Shown: piece by piece, positions 9,318-16,102 of the stretch
Position numbering within the stretch: the stretch's first letter is position 1
Layout of the letters: each line of letters opens with the position of its first letter
Virus record (IMG/VR): IMGVR_UViG_3300014839_000028
Span: 1-32,484 of that record
DNA from: a virus
Reading direction: 5' to 3' (one strand)
Length of the DNA stretch: 32,484 bases
The notes under the pieces: model-generated
Told to the model about the DNA's origin: nothing
Databases searched by the model: none
What the model saw: the letters and a program-made list of their open reading frames with translations, nothing else
Position numbers and translations under genes: made by a program

Positions 9318-9958
9318 GACTGGCCTCCAGTCGCGTCACCTGCGCGGGCATACAACCGCTCCACGTAGGAGCCGACGTCGCGCTCAATGCGTGTGCCGAT
9401 CAGTTCGGTGTATGGCAGCACAGTCTCATCGGGCGCCTGGTCGACCGAATGCTTGAGCCAGAACATCACCTGGAACTCGACCTTCCGCTTCCCATAGAAG
9501 CGTTTCTGGCCTTTGACGGTCCGCGATCCGAGAATCGTCTGCGCATAGCGGACGAGCGCCGGCTTTCCTCCGAGCACGACGAATGTGAGGCCGGGAAATT
9601 CGCTCGCCCGATGCCCATAGGCCTCGGGACAGGCTGGGATCGTCAGCAGCTTCACTTTCTTCGCGGTGATCACCCCGCCGAAATAGCGTTGCGCCATGCC
9701 AACCTGGTTGATCGAGATCTTGACGCCGTCGGCGACGGCGTCGAAGTGCGTGCCCCGCGCAGCCGACGCATAGAAGTTCGTCCGGGCGCCGCCCATCGCG
9801 TTCGGGCGGGTTTGATTGAGGCCGAACAGATGCTCGCGGATCGTGTTGACTCCGGAGCGACCGACGATCGGGAAAAGACGATCCGGCTGTAGTCCGATCT
9901 GAAGACGGCGTGCGGCCGGGCCGATCTCATCACGCGCGATTATGATTGAGAAGCTCAT
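9314..9958 (-). CDS. Virion morphogenesis protein, Mu gpG-like
   Basis: This 214-residue protein is taken from the internal start MSFSIIIARDE at 9958, because that ATG overlaps the stop of the preceding gene in ATGA; an in-frame ATG five codons upstream would overlap it more. The section KISINQVGMAQRYFGGVITAKKVKLLTIPACPEAYG resembles the phage virion morphogenesis family (Mu gpG, P2 gpS), whose members act in tail completion and head-tail joining. Its location between the MuF-like and tail-terminator-like genes agrees with the order in Mu-type phages. There are no membrane segments. The role is inferred from family resemblance and synteny. Confidence 0.68.
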   Translation of the reverse strand: MSFSIIIARDEIGPAARRLQIGLQPDRLFPIVGRSGVNTIREHLFGLNQTRPNAMGGARTNFYASAARGTHFDAVADGVKISINQVGMAQRYFGGVITAKKVKLLTIPACPEAYGHRASEFPGLTFVVLGGKPALVRYAQTILGSRTVKGQKRFYGKRKVEFQVMFWLKHSVDQAPDETVLPYTELIGTRIERDVGSYVERLYARAGDATGGQS

Positions 9959-10776
9959 GTGGCTGCCCCCCATCGCAAAACGCCCTCGGAATCGAATCGT
10001 GCAAGGCCCTTGAACAGCTCCTGCAGCGCCGATTTCAGGGAGTTGTCGCGGACGTCCGGAGACGCCTGCAGGTCCTGGTTGAACCCGCGCGATTGCGGCA
10101 CAACCTGGGTATCGCGATCAATCAGGCCGAGTTTGATTGCCTCATCGCGGTCGACGTCCTGGACATCCATCCCGGAGTTGAACGCGAACGGAGGATAGGG
10201 ATTGTCGAGCCCGTCGTCGAAAAGGTCTGAACTGCCGAGCTGCTCCCAGACGGGATCGTCCTTGAGAGCGATCATGCGGCCTCCGTAGAACAGGCCTCCG
10301 GCGAGCGCCCATCTGGCCGGCCAATTACGCTGGGCCTTCGTGTCAATGACACGGATCAGCTCCTGAGCCGGCCATTGGTCAAGGATCGCGGGATCCTGAC
10401 CTTCCTCGAAATGCCCGTAACCCTGAGCCATCTCCAGATTGGTATCGAGGATCAGATTCAGCCTAGTGTCGCTGGAGAGATCGACCAACGTGCCTTCCGT
10501 CCCTTCTGCCGGCCCATAGCCGAGCTGCTCCAGGAGTTGTTTGAGCTGTGCCCGCTTTGTTGCCCGATCTGTAGTTCCGGCGACCAGCTCGTCAATTGAG
10601 TCGGACGCCTTTTGGAGAACCTCCACATTCGTCACTCCGGCAGAGAACATCGAACGCTCGCGCAACGCGGCCGGGATCTTCCTCAGGAGCCATGTCCGAA
10701 AATCGGTCGGCAGGAGCGACTTCACCTCGCGGCTGTCGATGGCCTGGCTGAACGGCAATGGAGCGGAAAAAAGCAT
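9955..10776 (-). CDS. Minor head protein, MuF-like
   Basis: This 273-residue protein starts at MLFSAPLPFSQAID (10776), two bases after the stop of the gp36-like gene. A longer in-frame start at 11004 would overlap that gene by about 225 bases and gives an Arg/Pro-rich non-protein-like leader. The stretch LILDTNLEMAQGYGHFEEGQ recalls the DTN...G motif of Mu gpF/SPP1 gp7 minor head proteins. The following WPARWALAGGLFYGGRMIALKDDPVW and NPYPPFAFNSGMDV recall their C-terminal region, although the usual Cys/His pairs are absent. MuF proteins sit at the portal and join head assembly to ejection. In Mu, F follows the portal gene; here it follows gp36. Confidence 0.55.
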   Translation of the reverse strand: MLFSAPLPFSQAIDSREVKSLLPTDFRTWLLRKIPAALRERSMFSAGVTNVEVLQKASDSIDELVAGTTDRATKRAQLKQLLEQLGYGPAEGTEGTLVDLSSDTRLNLILDTNLEMAQGYGHFEEGQDPAILDQWPAQELIRVIDTKAQRNWPARWALAGGLFYGGRMIALKDDPVWEQLGSSDLFDDGLDNPYPPFAFNSGMDVQDVDRDEAIKLGLIDRDTQVVPQSRGFNQDLQASPDVRDNSLKSALQELFKGLARFDSEGVLRWGAAT

Positions 10777-10778
10777 GA

Positions 10779-11231
10779 TCAGAGTCCGTCCATTTCGTGC
10801 TGGTGTAGATGCGATCCATGTCGGATGACTTGCGAGGCTGTGCCTCCGGCGGCCTGGTCGACCGAGCGATTCGCCGGCTGGACCACTAGGAACCTGCAGC
10901 CGGCGACGTCGCGTAGGAGTGTGAGCGCATTCGCATTCGCGGTGCGGCGATCCTCGGTAAGCAGTGAGCTGACTGGAAGCCTGGTGGCCAGTTCGAAGCG
11001 GCAACGGCTCACGGCCGCCCCGAGTAACTCGTCTGGAATGGTCGCTCCGTCGCCGAGCTTGTTCCGAGCGCAGGCGGCCACGTAGCCGCGGATCTCCAGC
11101 ACGACCTGGCTGATCACTTCAGTCAGCGGATTCGCCTGCGCGGTGCCGAGCGCGGCCGTCTTCATCGCCGCGAGCTCGGGGCCGCTGAGCTTAGCGATGA
11201 CGTTGGCTTCAGTGAGAGTGACCCAGGACAT
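10779..11231 (-). CDS. Mu gp36-like head-tail connector protein (DUF1320)
   Basis: This 150-residue helical protein has MSWVTLTEANVIAKLSGPELAAMKTAALG at the N-terminus. It continues with a helix containing VVLEIRGYVAACARNKLGDGATIPDELLGAAVSRCRFEL. This is the DUF1320 (Mu gp36) pattern, a head-completion family. It lies directly after the major capsid protein gene, as gp36 does in Mu-like phages. A GGAGG-like sequence (TCCTCCGATG) precedes the ATG at about 5 bases. It ends two bases before the MuF-like start, suggesting coupled translation. The last 25 residues are His- and Gln-rich. Family assignment is by pattern and synteny. Confidence 0.72.
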   Translation of the reverse strand: MSWVTLTEANVIAKLSGPELAAMKTAALGTAQANPLTEVISQVVLEIRGYVAACARNKLGDGATIPDELLGAAVSRCRFELATRLPVSSLLTEDRRTANANALTLLRDVAGCRFLVVQPANRSVDQAAGGTASQVIRHGSHLHQHEMDGL

Positions 11232-11336
11232 CGGAGGAAAGTGCGGGAAACGGAGTGATGAGTTCTAAAGAGCCGCCGCGGACCGTTTACATTTTAGCGG
11301 CATGGCGCAGCAGCTCGAAGAACTCACATGAACAGG
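11232..11336 (-). other. Structured gap between capsid gene and gp36-like gene
   Basis: This 105-base gap can form a nested structure. The outer arms TGAGTTCT (11259-11266) and AGAACTCA (11319-11326) are perfect inverted repeats 52 bases apart. An inner pair GCCGC/GCGGC lies near 11272-11276 and 11297-11301. No T-run follows on the leftward transcript, so it is not a classical terminator. It may set the ratio of capsid to downstream messages by attenuation or RNA processing, which is an inference. Confidence 0.35.
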
Positions 11337-12329
11337 TCAGGAGTTGGTGACGACGATCGACTCGACGCCTGAACCGGTGGCGACGATGTTCTCATAGAAC
11401 TCGACGGACACGTCGGTGAACTTTTCGTGATCCTCCCGGTAGACGCCGTACTTCAGCCCGCCGCGGGCGCTTGAGGTGAAGCGCTTGACCGCGCTCGGGT
11501 CATCCTTGCCCGCGCCCTGGATGGCCAGATAGGCGTAGATGCGAGCCGCGAGCAAAGTTGCCTTCGCGGTCGCGGTGCTCTGGTAGCGTGCCTTGATGAT
11601 CTCGACCACATCCGCGTTCAGGTACGCGGCGAGTTGCTGCGGGGTGAAGTTTGCTCGGTTCCCGCCATTGACGCGCGCCACCGCCTCATAGGCATCGAGG
11701 CGGTACGTCCAGGCCAGTTCGCCGATCGCATAGACATTCGGGAAGACGCCCGTGGTGTCGGCGCTGGTCACGCCCATGGCTCGGATCAGCCCGTCCGGAT
11801 TGGTGGTGACGTCGAACTTCGCGCTGGAGCCCGCATGATCCACCGTTTCCAGCAGGGCCATGCCACGGCGTAGCGAATTGCGCTTCAGCCGCTGGAGGAG
11901 GCGGTCCACGGTGCGTGTGACCTCGGCTTCGAGATCGTCAAACTCGTCATGGTCAATCGAGATGGTAAGACCGCGATTGTATGTCTTGTCCGAAGCGCTC
12001 GTCCCGGAGTAACTGACCTTTTTGAACGGTGAACCGATTGGCCGAAGGTCATCCGTCTCGGAGAGAAACGCCTCGGCATTGACCGCCTTCTTGAATTCGA
12101 AGCGGCGCCCGACCGGCACTTCTGGGAAGATGCGCTGGAGAACGGCATCGAGGTTTTCCGGATCTTTCCAGCCGACCGTATAGCCGGTCAGCGGCTCGGA
12201 ATAATGACCCGCGGTGAAGCGCGCCTCGTTGGCTGCGCAAATGATACCAGGCCGATTGAGGCCGGCGCCGAGATCGACGCCCATGGGGCCTTCGATTTCG
12301 GCGAGAGAGGAGATGATCTTGTTTCGCAT
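11337..12329 (-). CDS. Major capsid protein
   Basis: This 330-residue protein begins MRNKIISSLAEIEGPMGVDLGAGLNRPG. It contains features of an HK97-fold capsid subunit: an early region (IFPEVPVGRRFEFKKAVNAEAFLSETDDLRPIGSPFKKVSYSGTSA), then a long helix at about residues 133-160 (DDLEAEVTRTVDRLLQRLKRNSLRRGMALLETVDH). A loop and domain around AYEAVARVNGGNRANFTPQQLAAYL follow. Its length, placement after the decoration-protein gene, and the gp36-like gene downstream fit Mu gpT. No long delta domain is evident before residue 40, and scaffolding is probably supplied by the protease gene. A 105-base structured gap follows it. The family was not confirmed by alignment. Confidence 0.75.
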   Translation of the reverse strand: MRNKIISSLAEIEGPMGVDLGAGLNRPGIICAANEARFTAGHYSEPLTGYTVGWKDPENLDAVLQRIFPEVPVGRRFEFKKAVNAEAFLSETDDLRPIGSPFKKVSYSGTSASDKTYNRGLTISIDHDEFDDLEAEVTRTVDRLLQRLKRNSLRRGMALLETVDHAGSSAKFDVTTNPDGLIRAMGVTSADTTGVFPNVYAIGELAWTYRLDAYEAVARVNGGNRANFTPQQLAAYLNADVVEIIKARYQSTATAKATLLAARIYAYLAIQGAGKDDPSAVKRFTSSARGGLKYGVYREDHEKFTDVSVEFYENIVATGSGVESIVVTNS

Positions 12330-12380
12330 GAGATGAGAGATTGAGGTGAGGAATTCTGGGTGAATGGATGGCGGGTTGAA

Positions 12381-13088
12381 TCAGGTCGTGGCCCAGGCGA
12401 CGTCGGCGTCGGAATTGAGGGCGGCCTTGAGGACGTAGAAGTCCGCCTGCAGCTTGCCGGCTTCGGCGAGGAGCAGGTCGTGGTCGGACTTGGTCGGATT
12501 GACCGCGGTGGAGTTCAGACCGGCAATCTGGGTCGCCGCGGTCTGCGTCAGTGCGGCCACGACGATCAGCTTGCGCGGCTTGCAGAGCGCGACTTCAACG
12601 GGGTCATTCGCGGCGCCAGGAGCAGTGAGCGCCACTCCGACACGCCAATAGGTGCCGGCGGCGGTGGGCTTCACGTCGACCTTTCCGAGCGCGGTCGCAT
12701 AGACGTCGGCCGCGACGGCGATCGCGCCGGCGGCGACCAAAGGCAATGTCCGATTTCCGACGCCGAGGAGTTCGACGTTGACAGGATCTTCCGCCGCCGC
12801 GGCTTCGTCGGTGATGACGCCGATCGGCTTTTCGGAAGTGGCAGCCACGACAGCGATGTGCTCATCGTCGGCGCCGGCCTTCGCCAACAGGTAGCGCGTG
12901 GCGACGGCTGCGCTCGCCAGATAGCGCCGGGAATTCTTGGAACTCCCGACATTTCCCGGCAGCGTGTTGATCGCCGGGATGAGGTGCCGGCTCCGGTATT
13001 TCGAGCCCCGCGCCCAACTGACAAGGAGCGCGCTGGCGTAGATCAGACAAAACGCGATGAAGATCGCGGAGAGGAGAGTTTGGATCAT
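12381..13088 (-). CDS. DUF2190-like head decoration protein with N-terminal membrane helix
   Basis: This 235-residue protein is called from the ATG at 13088; the longer frame would run into the protease gene. Residues 60-200 (ATRYLLAKAGADDEHIAVVAATSEKPIGVITDEA... and GVALTAPGAANDPVEVAL) match the DUF2190/decoration pattern found next to major capsid proteins. Members stabilise the capsid surface. Unusually, residues 1-25 (MIQTLLSAIFIAFCLIYASALLVSW) form a clear hydrophobic helix, followed by a basic ARGSKYRSRH stretch. No good Shine-Dalgarno precedes the ATG and no conventional later start was found before the conserved part. The helix may be real, for membrane-associated assembly or later removal, or the start may be non-standard. 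Confidence 0.65.
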   Translation of the reverse strand: MIQTLLSAIFIAFCLIYASALLVSWARGSKYRSRHLIPAINTLPGNVGSSKNSRRYLASAAVATRYLLAKAGADDEHIAVVAATSEKPIGVITDEAAAAEDPVNVELLGVGNRTLPLVAAGAIAVAADVYATALGKVDVKPTAAGTYWRVGVALTAPGAANDPVEVALCKPRKLIVVAALTQTAATQIAGLNSTAVNPTKSDHDLLLAEAGKLQADFYVLKAALNSDADVAWATT

Positions 13089-13146
13089 GGTTTCGAGTGG
13101 TTGAGTTTGCAGAGACGGGAAATGGTTGATGAGGAAAGCGCGGCGC

Positions 13147-14322
13147 TCAGTCGGCGCTTGCGGAGAAGAGGTCGGGCTTCTCCTTGCGGACTGCCTGGAA
13201 GGCGTCGAAGTGGTTGAGTCCCTTCTTCTCCTTCTCGGCCACGGCCTCGTTGATCGCACGGATCGTCTCGGAGGATGCGGCCTGCTCGCCCTTGCGGGCG
13301 CCGAGATCGGCGACGGCGCTCTTCGTGTTCACCGCCTTCTTGAGATTGCCGAGTTCGGTCTCGGTTGCGGAGAAGTCCGTCGCGGCGATGAGCTTGCCTT
13401 TCCACTCGGGCCGCTGCGCCTGGCTGATGCGGCCTTCGTTGACTGCGCGGGTCAGCACGATCTCCGTGCGGGCTTCGCGCTCGGCTGTGACTGCGGCTTT
13501 CGCGGCGGCAGCCTCATTGGTCGCAGTAGTGAGCTGGGTCTGCATGGCAGACTTTTCGTTCACGGCCGCGGTGAGCAGCGACTTCGCCGAGGAAAGTTCG
13601 CCCTGGGCCGCGACGGCGGCGGTCGCCTTGGGCAGAGCTTCGTTGACGGCCGTCGTCACCTTCGTTTCGTCGGAGTCGGCGGCTACGGTGAATCCGAGGG
13701 CCGCGAGGAGTTTGAGGAGTTGTTCTTTCATGGGAAATTGTTCGGCGGGCATGGCTTCATTGATGCCGATCGCCGTGTCGGGGATGTTCGGATTGTTCGT
13801 GAGTCCGATGGAAAAGAGCTTCATCGGCCGGCAGACCGTGTCGTTGACCGGAAGGAGTCCGAAATGCGGGCTCTGCGAATCAAAGGGAGCTCCCTCGCCG
13901 CTGATGAGTGCGGCACCGGCCTCGTTCATCGCGTGCCGGCCCCAGAGTCCATCTTCGCGCGCCTGCAGCTCCTTGATCCGGCCCTGGGCGGAGGTGGGAG
14001 TGCCCGGATGCTTGGCTAGCCATTCCGGATCATCGGGATGTCCGATGTAGATCGGCAGGCCGCGGAACAGCCGGGCCGTGCGGCCGGCGAGGCTGTTGAA
14101 GCCAGCGACCATTTCGTCGGCGGCTTTGCGGTCAACCCGCTGGATGACGCGCTTTTTGCGGCCGTCGACCGTGACGGTCACGGGGAAATCGCCGTACGGA
14201 CTGATTCGAAACCATGCCTGCGCAGCATCGAAGGCGTCGTTGATTGCGCCGAGCAGATGGATTTGATCGGCCTCGTTGATGGCCCGGATGAGCGGGCGGA
14301 AGAATCGGAGAATGAATTTCAT
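13147..14322 (-). CDS. Head maturation protease/scaffold, Mu gpI-like
   Basis: This 391-residue protein has an N-terminal protease-like half and a C-terminal coiled-coil half, as Mu gpI does. GLPIYIGHPDDPEWLAKHP lies near residues 88-106 and a conserved-looking MKLFSIGLTNNPNIPDTAIGINEAM near 167-191. From about residue 198 (MKEQLLKLLAALGFTVAADSDE) the rest is Ala/Glu/Lys-rich with long predicted helices, as expected of a scaffold. The enzyme would process scaffold and head proteins during capsid maturation. The start overlaps the portal stop in ATGA (14319-14322). In Mu the scaffold Z is made from an internal start in I; Met198 at 13731 is a candidate here, though without a clear Shine-Dalgarno. 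Confidence 0.78.
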   Translation of the reverse strand: MKFILRFFRPLIRAINEADQIHLLGAINDAFDAAQAWFRISPYGDFPVTVTVDGRKKRVIQRVDRKAADEMVAGFNSLAGRTARLFRGLPIYIGHPDDPEWLAKHPGTPTSAQGRIKELQAREDGLWGRHAMNEAGAALISGEGAPFDSQSPHFGLLPVNDTVCRPMKLFSIGLTNNPNIPDTAIGINEAMPAEQFPMKEQLLKLLAALGFTVAADSDETKVTTAVNEALPKATAAVAAQGELSSAKSLLTAAVNEKSAMQTQLTTATNEAAAAKAAVTAEREARTEIVLTRAVNEGRISQAQRPEWKGKLIAATDFSATETELGNLKKAVNTKSAVADLGARKGEQAASSETIRAINEAVAEKEKKGLNHFDAFQAVRKEKPDLFSASAD

Positions 14323-15911
14323 GGCGTGGAAACCTTTTGTGCCTGGGCGGCCTCGCCGGCGCCGGAGACCACGGCCGCGCCGAGGATCTCCTCGAAGGCT
14401 GCGGCCAGGGACGGATCGGATAGGACCGTATTGTAGAGCGCGGGAAGATCGGCCTTCAGCTTCGCAAGTCCCGCTTCGAACGCCTGGTCATCGAGAGTCG
14501 AGAGCGCCTGGACGCGCTTGACCAGTGGGGCAAGCGATGCCTGCTGGGCGCGGGAGAGGAGCTGGATGGCGTGGGCGCGGAAGGCGGCATCGCGGCCCAC
14601 CGCCCCCAGCGGACGTTCATTGAAGGCGGCCGCAGGCAAATCGCGCAGGGGAAATGCCCCCGCGCCAACCGGAAGATTTGATCCCTGCTGCGGTGCAAGC
14701 TTGAGCAAGGCGTCCTTCGAGTCGGGCAACGGCCGTTGATATCGCTCCGCAAACTGCTGCTGGCTGATCGGATGTCCGCACCGCAAGGCGAAGTCGTCGA
14801 TTTTCAAGTCGAGTTCGACGCTCTGCTGGTTGGCCGATCGTACCTTGAAATAGGCCAATGCCGGCGTGCCCTCGCCGAAGGTATTGTCCAGGACCAGGCG
14901 ATCGAGCTTGAGCTGGAGCGTCTCGCTGAGCCAGGCGGCGTCGTCTTCCTCGATGAGATCGGCCTCATGCGCCTGGAGGCTCGCGCCCTGGCCCTGGCCG
15001 GATCCCGCGCTGATCGTGGAGAGATCCGCTCCCCGCCAGAGTGCGGCCAGTGCGCGGTCCATGCGCTCCACGAGCGGCGGATAAGGCAGCGTTCCCTGCG
15101 CCGTGAAGTCGATCGTCTTGATCTCCGAATTGCGGTTGCGCACCCACTTGAAATTCGAGGCGGCGGACTGGACGGCCGCGACCAACGTATCCCATTCGGG
15201 CGATCCTTCGGCCGCGTCGGTGATGCCTTCGATCCCCGGCATTCCATGGCGCTGGCTGTAAAGAAGCCAATCCCGCAGCGGAAGATGCTTGAACATCCAC
15301 GCGACTGCGCAGGCGATCATGACGCCCTGGCCGCGGGTCACCAGCCATTCACCCGGAGCCATCGGAACGCCGTCGTAGCCATAGGCGTTCTCGATGAAGC
15401 GCATCCGTCCGGTCGAGTTCTCGAAGAACCAGAGCGGGGTGAACCAAAGGGTGGCGGTGTACCGGCCGCCGTCTTGCGGCTGCCAGACGATGTTGTGGAC
15501 GGCGTAGCGCTTGCCCTTGGCGTCCATCATCTGCCGCAGCAGCAGCGATACGCCCCCCAGCTCGTCCTGGTCCAGCGCGTTGGTGACGCGCAGATTGTTG
15601 TAGAACGCCTCCAGTGCTGCCTTCTGCCCCTGGGCCTGCGCCGCGGTGGCGTTGTCCTCGGTATTGACCGTGAGGATTTCCCATCCGTGTCGGGCGACGG
15701 CGCTCTTTGCCTTTGGAGCGACAGAGGCCAGGACGTCGTCGCGCTCCTCAATTGCGTCCATGACCAGGGCGAGATCCCGCAGCCGGCCGGCGCGGAAGCT
15801 GTCCATGTACCGGGTCAGCCGGGCCGGATCGCAGTGGCGCAGCGGATCGAATCGGGACATCTTGTCCATCGCGACCATCGCCAGGGAAAAGAAGGGGTTT
15901 TCGTCGCTCAT
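14319..15911 (-). CDS. Portal protein, Mu gp29-like (DUF935)
   Basis: This 530-residue protein fits the DUF935 portal family. An N-terminal region contains MDSFRAGRLRDLALVMDAIEERDDVLASVAPKAKSAVARHGWEI. The middle contains KRYAVHNIVWQPQDGGRYTATLWFTPLWFFENSTGRMRFI and LRDWLLYSQRHGMPGIEG. A C-terminal Ala/Leu-rich helical part follows. The portal forms the ring at the head vertex through which DNA is packaged and ejected. It lies next to terminase, separated only by a 64-codon gene, and both its start (ATGA at 15908-15911) and its stop (14319-14322) overlap neighbours. The length is typical of the family. This is one of the surest morphogenesis calls. Confidence 0.85.
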   Translation of the reverse strand: MSDENPFFSLAMVAMDKMSRFDPLRHCDPARLTRYMDSFRAGRLRDLALVMDAIEERDDVLASVAPKAKSAVARHGWEILTVNTEDNATAAQAQGQKAALEAFYNNLRVTNALDQDELGGVSLLLRQMMDAKGKRYAVHNIVWQPQDGGRYTATLWFTPLWFFENSTGRMRFIENAYGYDGVPMAPGEWLVTRGQGVMIACAVAWMFKHLPLRDWLLYSQRHGMPGIEGITDAAEGSPEWDTLVAAVQSAASNFKWVRNRNSEIKTIDFTAQGTLPYPPLVERMDRALAALWRGADLSTISAGSGQGQGASLQAHEADLIEEDDAAWLSETLQLKLDRLVLDNTFGEGTPALAYFKVRSANQQSVELDLKIDDFALRCGHPISQQQFAERYQRPLPDSKDALLKLAPQQGSNLPVGAGAFPLRDLPAAAFNERPLGAVGRDAAFRAHAIQLLSRAQQASLAPLVKRVQALSTLDDQAFEAGLAKLKADLPALYNTVLSDPSLAAAFEEILGAAVVSGAGEAAQAQKVSTP

Positions 15912-16102
15912 TGGGGATCCTCCTGGCGGCCGGATTCAGAAAACCGGGCTTTTGAACGATGGCCTGGGACAACCGCCGCCTCATAATCGCCTGTTGCAGC
16001 CATTGCAGCCGAATTGCAGGGGGGGTGAAGCGCAGGTTGGGGTGCTGATACTCCTTGGGAGGAGATCGCCCGTTTACGGCGATTTGAGGAGTTGGCGCTC
16101 AT
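15908..16102 (-). CDS. Small hypothetical protein between terminase and portal
   Basis: This 64-residue frame is coupled on both sides: its ATG overlaps the terminase stop (ATGA, 16099-16102) and its stop overlaps the portal start (ATGA, 15908-15911). Two such overlaps make translation likely. The protein is basic at the N-terminus (NSSNRRKR), then Pro/Ala/Ser-rich and probably disordered. It has no recognisable domain. In lambda the same slot holds gpW, a head-tail joining protein, but nothing here resembles it. It could also serve mainly to relay ribosomes from terminase to portal. Confidence 0.6.
   Translation of the reverse strand: MSANSSNRRKRAISSQGVSAPQPALHPPCNSAAMAATGDYEAAVVPGHRSKARFSESGRQEDPQ

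Noticed and set aside
7308-9368. Long 686-codon plus-strand frame
   Set aside because: It lies opposite four well-supported leftward tail genes, is Arg/Gly/Asp-rich and has no domain-like sequence; it is a GC-rich shadow frame.
14736-15986. 416-codon plus-strand frame
   Set aside because: It is antisense to the portal gene; composition is typical of a complement frame.
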